Source of the DNA: Archangium sp.
Lineage (GTDB): Bacteria > Myxococcota > Myxococcia > Myxococcales > Myxococcaceae
Length of the DNA stretch: 9,657 nucleotides
Direction of reading: 5' to 3'
NCBI GenBank assembly: GCA_016793525.1
Contig: JAEUJT010000529.1
Coordinates: 1 to 9,657, forward strand
Shown here: in pieces, positions 1-6,146 of the stretch
Layout of the letters: each line of letters begins with the position of its first letter
Position numbering within the stretch: position 1 is the stretch's first letter
Notes under the pieces: model-generated
What the model was told of the DNA's origin: nothing
The model's input: the letters and a program-made list of their open reading frames with translations, nothing else
Database searches by the model: none
Position numbers and translations under genes: made by a program

Positions 1-660
1 TGTGAGCCAAGGGCGCCGAAAGCCAAAGAGGTAGGCCGCGTTCGCCACCGCCGCTACCACCGGCCCGCACACCGTCGCCACCACCAGCTGGGGGAGCGTG
101 CCCTCGGTGCGCGCGAGCACCACGACGCTCACCAACGAGACAAGGCTCCCGAGCCCGGAGAACGCAGATGCGATGTGATTCTCTTGCAGGCCGATGTGTA
201 TTTTCGGGATGACCGACAACGGGATCACAAGACAGAACACCGCCGCGAACGCCCACGCCGCGTGGCGCGCTCCGTCGTAGGGCGCGCCGGGTGAAGACAG
301 CACGGTGACATTCGGCACGACGGCCACGGCGACCACACCCCAGACCACCGCGAGCCCGGCAGTTGCGAAGAACGCCGATGAAACAAACCGCTGCGACGTG
401 GCGGTGCCGCCAGGGCCGCTGGGTGTTCGCGAGAGGGCGGTAATGAGGCCGTTTCCGAGCCCGAGGTCGGCGAAGGACAACACCGCCGTGAGACTGGTGA
501 TGGCCGCCATGACGCCGTACCGCTCCGGACCAAGGTACGGCACGAGCGTCTTCACCGAGACGAAGGCGTTCAAGACCATCAGGCTCCGGGCGAAGGCCGC
601 CGCACCGCCCCCAAGGGCCACGCGCGCGAGCCGGCTCCCTGGCCGCAGGAGGGTGCTCAT
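1..660 (-). CDS. Wzx-like polysaccharide flippase, N-terminal part (cut by window edge)
   Basis: Multi-spanning membrane protein of the oligosaccharide-flippase (MOP/Wzx) superfamily, expected to move a lipid-linked glycan unit across the inner membrane. The first 220 codons are visible and the frame stays open to position 1. The translation starts MSTLLRPGSRLARV. It has the usual N-terminal amphipathic helix and then hydrophobic segments at about residues 14-40, 46-66, 92-116, 133-152, 165-183 and 189-213. Family-like motifs are YLGPERYG (42-49) followed by a DLGLGNGL stretch (65-72), and IPKIHIGLQEN (151-161). The ATG overlaps the TGA of the upstream dehydratase gene (ATGA, 657-660) and no Shine-Dalgarno is visible, so translational coupling is likely. 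The context of sugar-nucleotide genes fits export of an O-antigen or exopolysaccharide unit. Wzx proteins diverge strongly, so the substrate cannot be read from sequence. Confidence 0.82.
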   Translation of the reverse strand, partial: MSTLLRPGSRLARVALGGGAAAFARSLMVLNAFVSVKTLVPYLGPERYGVMAAITSLTAVLSFADLGLGNGLITALSRTPSGPGGTATSQRFVSSAFFATAGLAVVWGVVAVAVVPNVTVLSSPGAPYDGARHAAWAFAAVFCLVIPLSVIPKIHIGLQENHIASAFSGLGSLVSLVSVVVLARTEGTLPQLVVATVCGPVVAAVANAAYLFGFRRPWLT

Positions 661-1655
661 GGCTGCACGGCGGCGCTCAGCTCGGCTCGCACCATGAGCT
701 CGACCAGGGCGCGGAGCCCGACGGTCGAGCGCCACCCGAGCAGACGCGACGCCTTGCCCGGGTCGCCTACCTTGGGGTGGCGCTCTGCCGGTCGGAACAA
801 CGTTGGGTCGACCTCGACGACGCGCCGCTCGTCGACGTCGCGCGCGATCGTGTCAGCCCCTTCACCGCTCCAGCGCAACTCGAGGCCAAGGGCGGCGGCG
901 GCGATCTCCACGGCGTCTTTGACGGTGTGGAGCCGGCCGGTCGCGATGACGAAGTCGTCGGCCACCTCGCGCTGCAGCATTCTCCACATGGCTTCGGCAT
1001 AGTCCCCGGCGAAGCCCCAGTCTCGAGCCATGTCGAGGTTGCCGAGGCGCAGCGGTGTGGGGTCCCCCCCGCGAATACGGGCCAGTGTGCGCGCGATTTT
1101 TCGGAGCACCGATTTGTCGGAGCGGCGCGGCGACTCGTGGTTGAACAAAATGGCCGAGACCGCGAAGCCTCCCCGCGCCCGGGCCCGCGCGATGACGTCG
1201 CGGTCGACCGCCATTTTTGCCTTCGCATACGGGTTTTGTGTCTGCCAATCGCGGGGCGACGCCTCGGTGAGTGGCGCCTCCGAAGGGAGAAAGACCTCGC
1301 TCGACGAGGCCTGGAGGAAACGCACCGCCGGGTTCACCTCGAGCGCGGCGTCGACCATTGTCGCGACGGCCTCTGCGTTGACCTGCCACGTCAGCTCGGG
1401 TTGCTGGTACGCCGTCGCGAGGTCGGTCACCCCGCCAAAATTGTACAGCTGGTCAGGCGCGGCCTGCGCCACCGCATCGCGGATCGACGCGGCTCGGGTC
1501 AGGTCACCGTGAATCAGCGTCACCTCGCGGGGCACGCGAGTCGGTGGGGTCGCGTCGCGCACGAACCCGAACACCCGGTACCCCTTGGCGACCAGGAGGT
1601 CGCACATGTACGACCCGTCTTGACCCGCAGCGCCGATGACGAGTGCGCGCCTCAC
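657..1655 (-). CDS. GDP-mannose 4,6-dehydratase-like extended SDR enzyme
   Basis: NAD(P)-dependent sugar-nucleotide 4,6-dehydratase, expected to convert an NDP-hexose (GDP-mannose by family) to the 4-keto-6-deoxy sugar in the cytoplasm. The 332-residue product has the Rossmann motif G8-x-x-G11-QDG14, the SSSE segment at 117-120, the catalytic pair Y143/K147 (NPYAKAK), the Gmd hallmark FNHESPRR (171-178), LGNLDMARDWG (204-214) and FVIATG (235-240). I chose the GTG at 1655, which puts the Rossmann fold at the N-terminus and leaves a 13-bp gap after the methyltransferase stop. The frame is open upstream to 1736, but that part lies inside the methyltransferase gene and has no homologous character. 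No good Shine-Dalgarno is seen. Oddities: the loop after the first beta strands is short, without the RIDHLY-type segment of Gmd, and the AQSHV-type substrate segment reads GGVTDL (74-79). The exact substrate is therefore uncertain, and an RMD-like or other GDP-sugar role is possible. Confidence 0.85.
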   Translation of the reverse strand: MRRALVIGAAGQDGSYMCDLLVAKGYRVFGFVRDATPPTRVPREVTLIHGDLTRAASIRDAVAQAAPDQLYNFGGVTDLATAYQQPELTWQVNAEAVATMVDAALEVNPAVRFLQASSSEVFLPSEAPLTEASPRDWQTQNPYAKAKMAVDRDVIARARARGGFAVSAILFNHESPRRSDKSVLRKIARTLARIRGGDPTPLRLGNLDMARDWGFAGDYAEAMWRMLQREVADDFVIATGRLHTVKDAVEIAAAALGLELRWSGEGADTIARDVDERRVVEVDPTLFRPAERHPKVGDPGKASRLLGWRSTVGLRALVELMVRAELSAAVQP

Positions 1656-1668
1656 GCGAGCCGGGGGG

Positions 1669-2940
1669 TTACCGAACCGCGACCGCTGGGAGTGGAACGA
1701 TGAACTTGGTGCCCGACGCCCGCAGCGCCGCCTCACGCCGCATGAACCCCTCGACGAAGCTGTACGGCAGCGCGAGCACGTAGTCGGGCTTCGCGGCCCG
1801 CAGCGCCTCTTCGCTGCGAATGGGCACGTCGGAGCCGATCATGTACTTGCCGATTTTGAACGTGTTGCTGTCGGCCGCCGCGACCAGCTCGGCGTGGCCG
1901 ATGCCGCAGTACTGCAGAATGGTGTTGCCCTTGGTCGACGCGCCGTAGACCCAGACCTGCTTGCCTTCCCGATTGAGCGTGGCGAGCAGCTCCACCAGGT
2001 CGGTGCGCGTCGTCATGATGCGCTGAGAGAACGCCCGGTACGTCGCGGGGTCGAACAGGCCCTCGCTGAGCTCGCGCTCGAGCATCGCGCGGCAGCGGGC
2101 GGTCTGCTCGAACCGCGCGCCCTTCTTCTTGATGAAGAGGCGAAAGCTGCCGCCGTACACGTCGGTCTCGACGACGTCGAAGATCTCGAGGCCGGCGTTG
2201 TCGGTCATCCACTTCATGTGTTGCGCGGCGTAGTAGCCGGCGTGCTCGTGCACGATGTTGTCGTACATGTTCGTACGCAGCATCGCGGGCAGGTACGCCA
2301 TCTGCATCACCCACACCCCGCCATCGTGCAGACACGTGGCGACGTCTCGAACGAACGTCATCGGGTCGTCGAGGTGGTAGAACATCGCGACGCTGAAGAT
2401 GAGCTTCGCTTTCACGCTCGAGGCCGCGTCGTACGCAGCCTTGGTGAAGAACCCACGAACTGGCGTGTAGTTCGGAGATGAGAGCACCGGCGTGATGTTC
2501 TGCGCGGGGTCGATGCTCACCAGTCGGTACGGCTCGTCTTGAAAGAACGAGAGCAGGGTGCCGTCGTTGCCACCGATGTCGAGCACCACGTCGTCGTCGG
2601 CCAAGAGCCCCAGCGCGTGGCCGCTCTGCGCCACGTCTTTGAGGATCTGCCCCATCGAGGAGTTCGTCGAGCTCGTGTACGGGTACGCGTCGTACATCGA
2701 CGTCAGATCGAGGTGGTGCCCGAGCTGCACCAGACCACAGGTCGAGCGTTCTCCCTTCTGGACACACATCACCACGTCGAGCGGGTAGCGCACCGCCTTC
2801 GCGCGGTAGTCGAGGTCGGTGGGGAACATCGACGAGAGGTATTGCTCGCCGATGTCCATGCACGGGACGAGCTCGGTGTTGCCGCAGACCCGGCATCGTT
2901 GAACTGGCTTTGCAAAAGGCCGTTTCGTTGGTTCAGGCAC
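1669..2940 (-). CDS. NDP-hexose C-methyltransferase (TylCIII/NovU/TcaB9 type)
   Basis: SAM-dependent C-methyltransferase of the three-domain family that methylates a carbon next to the keto group of 4-keto-6-deoxy sugar nucleotides. Numbering from the GTG at 2940 gives 423 residues, close to the usual ~410. The N-terminal zinc-binding domain has C16-x-x-C19 and C59/C68, followed by the family segment PYTSSTNSS (87-95). The SAM motif is VLDIGGNDG (119-127) with the acidic strand-2 residue D144. HEH at 231-233 lies where the family's general-base histidine is found. A C-terminal domain begins near 329 with YGASTKGN (332-339). A TTG at 2949 would also start the frame, but GGAGGG at 2955-2950 abuts it directly while lying 9 nt from the GTG, so the GTG is preferred. 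It overlaps the upstream SDR gene by 8 bp. The position between an SDR and a Gmd-like dehydratase supports a C-branched deoxysugar pathway. Confidence 0.87.
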   Translation of the reverse strand: MPEPTKRPFAKPVQRCRVCGNTELVPCMDIGEQYLSSMFPTDLDYRAKAVRYPLDVVMCVQKGERSTCGLVQLGHHLDLTSMYDAYPYTSSTNSSMGQILKDVAQSGHALGLLADDDVVLDIGGNDGTLLSFFQDEPYRLVSIDPAQNITPVLSSPNYTPVRGFFTKAAYDAASSVKAKLIFSVAMFYHLDDPMTFVRDVATCLHDGGVWVMQMAYLPAMLRTNMYDNIVHEHAGYYAAQHMKWMTDNAGLEIFDVVETDVYGGSFRLFIKKKGARFEQTARCRAMLERELSEGLFDPATYRAFSQRIMTTRTDLVELLATLNREGKQVWVYGASTKGNTILQYCGIGHAELVAAADSNTFKIGKYMIGSDVPIRSEEALRAAKPDYVLALPYSFVEGFMRREAALRASGTKFIVPLPAVAVR

Positions 2941-3640
2941 GCTCGCCAACCCTCCACTGTTTCATGAACGAGAGCACGTCGCGGGCTTCGGGGAACCCGG
3001 GCTCCGCGGCGTCGATTTCTTGGTGATCGACCGCACCTTCGAACTCGACCTCGAGGCCCAGGTGCGCGGCGACGTCGCTCAGCGCGATGGCGTTGCGGCC
3101 GCCGACCTCGACCGTACCCACCCGGTGGAGGTTGGTCGCCAGCCACTGCGTCGAGAAGGCGAGCGGCGCGAAGCAATACCGGCTCGAGCCGTCGACGAAC
3201 ACCTTCTGGCCGCGCGCCATGTCGACGAGCACGCCCTTCTTGAGCTCGGCGCTGTACAGCGGCCCCAACCGCACGATCAACGCCTTCTCCGGCGCGCACA
3301 GGCGCTCGGCCGCCGCTTTGTGCCGCCCGTACACCGAGTCGAGCTGGCAGCGCGCAGAGACCGAGCTCACCTGAACGAACTTCTCGTAGCGCCACCCATA
3401 GAGCAGCTCGGCGGTGGTCTTCACCGTCGCCTCGAAGTCCCACGCGGGGTCGTTTCGCGCCTTGAACCGCGCCGACGGCATGGCGCAGTTGATCACCACG
3501 TCGTACCGCTCGCGCTTGCACGCCGCGTACGTCTCGCGCGTCACGCGAACGACGTCGTAGCTCGAGGTGAGGTGCGGCGAGGCGCAGAGCGCGCTCCCGA
3601 CGTACCCCGACGCACCAATGACCGCGACGGTCAACGCCAT
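2933..3640 (-). CDS. NAD(P)-dependent SDR sugar reductase/epimerase
   Basis: Short extended-type SDR protein of 235 residues, probably acting on a sugar nucleotide as a 4-ketoreductase or epimerase. It has the N-terminal Rossmann motif G9-ASGYVG15, the VINCA strand at 49-53, the SSVSA segment at 92-96 and the catalytic pair Y104/K108 (VYGRHK). The C-terminal half (RLGPLY at 124-129, then a region ending KQWRVGER) resembles the substrate-binding half of RmlD/NAD-dependent epimerase families but is shorter than their usual ~290-310 residues. A GTG at 3643 directly precedes the ATG at 3640. AAAGGG ends 6 nt before the ATG, so I use the ATG. It is the first gene of the glycan operon and overlaps the methyltransferase by 8 bp. 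A final reduction of the methylated 4-keto sugar is the most economical role, but that is an inference from neighbours. Confidence 0.78.
   Translation of the reverse strand: MALTVAVIGASGYVGSALCASPHLTSSYDVVRVTRETYAACKRERYDVVINCAMPSARFKARNDPAWDFEATVKTTAELLYGWRYEKFVQVSSVSARCQLDSVYGRHKAAAERLCAPEKALIVRLGPLYSAELKKGVLVDMARGQKVFVDGSSRYCFAPLAFSTQWLATNLHRVGTVEVGGRNAIALSDVAAHLGLEVEFEGAVDHQEIDAAEPGFPEARDVLSFMKQWRVGERA
2950..2955 (-). promoter_or_regulatory. Shine-Dalgarno that decides the methyltransferase start
   Basis: GGAGGG on the minus strand lies inside the last codons of the SDR gene. It is 9 nt from the GTG at 2940, an ideal spacing, and 0 nt from the competing TTG at 2949, so it selects the GTG. 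It is the strongest ribosome binding site in the operon. Confidence 0.7.
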
Positions 3641-3698
3641 CACGGGCCCTTTGGTGGCGGCGGGGTGAGACGCTTCAGGCGCACGTTCGGTCTTTCAC

Positions 3699-3723
3699 GC
3701 TCGGGTACAACGGCCGTACGAGC
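3699..3723. promoter_or_regulatory. Imperfect palindrome in the purF-glycan operon gap
   Basis: The 131 bases between the purF stop and the SDR start hold no gene. They contain an interrupted inverted repeat: GCTCG (3699-3703) pairs with CGAGC (3719-3723), and TAC (3706-3708) pairs with GTA (3716-3718), around ACGGCCGT-rich centre sequence. No T-tract follows on either strand, so it is not an obvious intrinsic terminator. It could be an operator or a transcript hairpin ahead of the glycan operon. No convincing -35/-10 pair was found. Confidence 0.3.
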
Positions 3724-3771
3724 TTACGCGAGGTGCGGACGAGGCCGCTCCCTTTCGAGCTGCCCGCCCCC

Positions 3772-5130
3772 TCATGCCCGAGGAGCCGCGGGCGCGGCCT
3801 CGAGCGGTGTCGGGTATTTCCCGCTGAAGCACGCGTCGCACCACGCCTCGCCACCCGCCGCGGCGCGCAGGCCCTTGAGCGACAGGTAGCCCAGCGAGTC
3901 GGCGGTGACGAAGCGCGCGATGTCGGCGATGGACTGCGTGGCGGCGATGAGCTCTTCGCGGCGCGGCGTGTCGATGCCGTAGTAGCAAGGCCAGGTGGTG
4001 GGCGGGCTCGAGATGCGCAGGTGCACCTCTTTCGCGCCCGCGTCGCGCAGCAGCTTCACGATTTTGCGCGCGGTGGTGCCGCGAACGATGGAGTCGTCGA
4101 CCACCACCACCCGCTGGCCCTCGAGCGTGGCCGGCACCGGAGCCAGCTTTAGCTTCACTCCGAAGAGGCGAATCGACTGCTGCGGCTCGATGAAGGTGCG
4201 GCCCACGTAGTGGCTGCGAATGAGGCCCACGTCGTAGCGAAGGCCGCTCTGCGTCGCGTACCCCAGCGCGGCCGCCGTGCCGGAGTCAGGCACCGCGATG
4301 ACCACGTCGGCGTCGACCGGGTGCTCCTTGGCGAGCTGCTGGCCGAGGCGCTTTCGCGTGGCGAACACCGACTCGCCGAAGACGGTGGAGTCGGGCCGCG
4401 CGAAATACACCAGCTCGAAGATGCACCGCGCCGCCGGCTTCTCCTGAAACGGGAACGACGAGCGCAGCCCTGCGTCGTCGATGACCACCATCTCGCCCGG
4501 GGCGAGCTCGCGCACCACCTCGGCCTCGATGAGCTGCAGCGCGGTCGTCTCCGACGCCACCACGTACGCGCCCTTGAGCCGCCCCAACACCAGCGGCCGA
4601 AAGCCCAACGGGTCGCGCACCGCGATGAGCTTGGTCTCGGTGAGGAACAGCAGGCTGTAGGCGCCGTCGAGCTGCTTCAGCGCGTCGACCACCCGAGCCT
4701 CGAGCGCCCCCGCCTTCGAGCGGGCGATGAAGTGAATGACGTTTTCTGTGTCGGCGTCGCTCTGGAAAATGGCCCCTTCGGTCTCCAGGCCCTGGCGCGC
4801 CGAGGTGGCGTTGACGAAGTTGCCGTTGTGGGCGACGGCCAGCCCGCCTCCGGCGAACGACACCTGGAGCGGCTGCGCGTTGCGCAGGTGGCTGCTGCCC
4901 GCGGTGGAGTACCTCACGTGCCCGATGGCGGCCCTGCCCTCGAGCTTGGCCAGCACGGGCTGGGTGAAGACGTCGGCCACCAGGCCCATGCCGTGAAACG
5001 AGCGCAGCAGCTTGCCGTCGCTCGCCACGATGCCGCCCGATTCTTGGCCGCGGTGCTGCAACGCGTGCAACCCGAGGTACGCCAGGTTGGCCGCTTCGTC
5101 GTGCCCGTAGATGCCGAAGACCCCGCACAT
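3772..5130 (-). CDS. purF: Amidophosphoribosyltransferase (glutamine PRPP amidotransferase), Fe-S type
   Basis: Catalyses the first committed step of de novo purine synthesis: PRPP plus glutamine gives 5-phosphoribosylamine. The 452-residue product starts MCGVFGIYG, so Cys2 becomes the N-terminal glutaminase nucleophile once Met is removed; there is no propeptide. Further Ntn-glutaminase motifs are GHVRYST (70-76), AHNGN (100-104) and SDADTE (124-129). The PRPP loop [13 protein letters not shown] spans 341-353. Cys236, Cys382, Cys431 and Cys434 (C-x-x-C near the C-terminus) match the four ligands of the 4Fe-4S cluster in Bacillus-type PurF. The frame extends upstream to 5418, but the Cys2 requirement fixes the start at 5130. 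No Shine-Dalgarno is visible, and a small inverted repeat abuts the ATG. The gene is divergent from kdsA and reads in the same direction as the glycan operon downstream. Confidence 0.97.
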   Translation of the reverse strand: MCGVFGIYGHDEAANLAYLGLHALQHRGQESGGIVASDGKLLRSFHGMGLVADVFTQPVLAKLEGRAAIGHVRYSTAGSSHLRNAQPLQVSFAGGGLAVAHNGNFVNATSARQGLETEGAIFQSDADTENVIHFIARSKAGALEARVVDALKQLDGAYSLLFLTETKLIAVRDPLGFRPLVLGRLKGAYVVASETTALQLIEAEVVRELAPGEMVVIDDAGLRSSFPFQEKPAARCIFELVYFARPDSTVFGESVFATRKRLGQQLAKEHPVDADVVIAVPDSGTAAALGYATQSGLRYDVGLIRSHYVGRTFIEPQQSIRLFGVKLKLAPVPATLEGQRVVVVDDSIVRGTTARKIVKLLRDAGAKEVHLRISSPPTTWPCYYGIDTPRREELIAATQSIADIARFVTADSLGYLSLKGLRAAAGGEAWCDACFSGKYPTPLEAAPAAPRA

Positions 5131-5150
5131 GACGGTGGCTGTACCACGTC
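5131..5150 (-). promoter_or_regulatory. Hairpin abutting the purF start codon
   Basis: In the purF transcript, GACGUGG and CCACCGUC flank a UACAG loop, giving seven base pairs with one bulged base that end exactly at the AUG. The hairpin occupies the place where a ribosome binding site is normally found; the nearest GGAG is about 20 nt upstream. It could regulate translation or be a protein operator at the DNA level. Confidence 0.3.
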
Positions 5151-5198
5151 GCTCCGCACCGTGTGAGCCGCGCATCAGGCGCTCGGGGAGGGCCGGCG

Positions 5199-5238
5199 GC
5201 GCCCGACGCCAACACCGCGCCGCTTGCGCCCGACGCCA
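5199..5238. repeat. 13-bp direct repeat in the purF/kdsA divergent region
   Basis: GCGCCCGACGCCA occurs exactly at 5199-5211 and 5226-5238, a 27-bp period, in the 133-bp region between the divergent starts of purF and kdsA. This region must hold the promoters of both genes, but no canonical sigma-70 pair stands out in its very GC-rich sequence. The repeat may be a regulator site or a chance product of base composition. Confidence 0.4.
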
Positions 5239-5263
5239 CCGCCCCAGTAGGGCGAGCGCCACC

Positions 5264-6085
5264 ATGCCCATTTCACTCGCTGGCCACGCCGTCGGCGCCG
5301 GGTTGCCGCTGTTCGTCATCGCCGGCCCCGACGTCATCGAGTCTGAAGACTTCACGCTGCGCCACGCCCAGCGCATCAAAGCGGTGTGCGGCGCGCTCGG
5401 GGTGCCCTTCGCCTTCAAGTGCAGCTACGACAAGGCCAACCGCACCAGCATTCGCTCCTACCGGGGGCCGGGGCTGCGCGAAGGCCTGCGGGTGCTGGCG
5501 CGGGTGAAGCGCGAGGTCGGCGTGCCGGTGCTCACCGACGTGCACGAGGCCGCCCACGTCGCCGAGGTCGCCGAGGTGGCCGACATCATTCAGGTGCCCG
5601 CGTTCCTCTGCCGGCAGACCGACCTGGTGGTGGCGGTGGCGAAGACGGGCAAAGGCGTCAACCTGAAGAAGGGCCAGTTCGTCGCGCCCCGCGACATCGC
5701 GCACCAGGCGAAGAAGGCCTTCGACGCCGGCAACACCAACGTGCTCGTCACCGAGCGCGGCGCGTCGTTCGGCTACAACAACCTGGTGGTCGACATGCGC
5801 GGCCTGGCCATCATGCGCGAGGCCGGCCTCACCACCTGCTTCGACGCCACCCACTCGGTGCAGCTGCCCAGCGCCGGAGACGGCGAGACGGCGGGCGAGC
5901 GAAAGTTCGTGGCGGTGCTGGCGCGCGCGGCGGCGGCGGCGGGCATCGACGCGCTGTTCGCCGAGGTGCACGAGAACCCCGACCAAGCGCTGTGCGATGG
6001 GCCGTGTTCGCTCACCTTCGAAGGCTTCGAGACGCTGCTTCGCGAGGTGTTGGCCATTCGGCGGGCGCTTGGTCACCAGCCGTAG
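5264..6085 (+). CDS. kdsA: 3-deoxy-D-manno-octulosonate 8-phosphate synthase
   Basis: Condenses phosphoenolpyruvate with arabinose 5-phosphate to Kdo-8-phosphate, the first dedicated step to the LPS inner-core sugar Kdo; cytoplasmic. The 273-residue product is close to the usual length (~265-285). Conserved stretches are [10 protein letters not shown] (51-60), [10 protein letters not shown] (62-71), TDVHE (91-95), [10 protein letters not shown] (112-121), [10 protein letters not shown] (127-136), [14 protein letters not shown] (165-178), FDATHSVQ (193-200) and CDGP (244-247). Three of the four metal/active-site positions are present: H197, E234 and D245. The fourth is odd: the motif reads AGPDVIES (20-27), with D23 where metal-dependent enzymes have Cys and metal-independent ones Asn. 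The ATG at 5264 matches the family N-terminus; the frame is open back to 5111 but that part overlaps purF. The ribosome binding site is weak (AGGGCGAG about 7 nt upstream). It is divergent from purF. Confidence 0.96.
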   Translation: MPISLAGHAVGAGLPLFVIAGPDVIESEDFTLRHAQRIKAVCGALGVPFAFKCSYDKANRTSIRSYRGPGLREGLRVLARVKREVGVPVLTDVHEAAHVAEVAEVADIIQVPAFLCRQTDLVVAVAKTGKGVNLKKGQFVAPRDIAHQAKKAFDAGNTNVLVTERGASFGYNNLVVDMRGLAIMREAGLTTCFDATHSVQLPSAGDGETAGERKFVAVLARAAAAAGIDALFAEVHENPDQALCDGPCSLTFEGFETLLREVLAIRRALGHQP

Positions 6086-6092
6086 TGTTTTT
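6059..6092 (+). terminator. Possible intrinsic terminator overlapping the kdsA stop
   Basis: CGGCGGG (6059-6065) and CCAGCCG (6076-6082) can form a six-pair stem with one mismatch. The stop codon and then TTTTT at 6088-6092 follow within six bases. The stem is short and partly within coding sequence. If it works, the downstream lipoprotein gene needs a promoter of its own in the remaining ~50 bases, where no convincing -35/-10 pair is seen. Confidence 0.3.
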
Positions 6093-6133
6093 CCCTCCGG
6101 TACTGCTACAGGCGCCCACGCAGGCTCTCCAGG

Positions 6134-6140
6134 TGAGGAA
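6134..6140 (+). promoter_or_regulatory. Ribosome binding site of the lipoprotein gene
   Basis: TGAGGAA ends 6 nt before the ATG at 6147. It fixes the start at the lipoprotein signal sequence rather than at upstream in-frame codons inside kdsA. Confidence 0.75.
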
Positions 6141-6146
6141 TTGCGC

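Noticed and set aside
777..1703. 308-codon plus-strand frame opposite the Gmd-like gene
   Set aside because: Arg/His/Asp-rich shadow frame with no recognisable motif; the minus strand encodes an intact, conserved enzyme.
1656..1736. Start of the Gmd-like gene at 1736
   Set aside because: The extra 27 residues are Arg/Ser-rich and lie within the methyltransferase gene; the GTG at 1655 places the Rossmann motif at the normal distance from the N-terminus.
1733..2896. 387-codon minus-strand frame overlapping the methyltransferase in another frame
   Set aside because: It is Arg-rich without motifs, whereas the overlapping frame has zinc-ligand, SAM-binding and C-terminal family motifs.
3728..3771. 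Intrinsic terminator after purF
   Set aside because: Only a four-pair GCTC/GAGC stem without a U-tract is present; not enough to call.
5131..5418. N-terminal extension of purF by 96 codons
   Set aside because: PurF needs Cys directly after the initiator Met (or after a short propeptide); the extension is low-complexity, antisense to kdsA, and contains no plausible propeptide.
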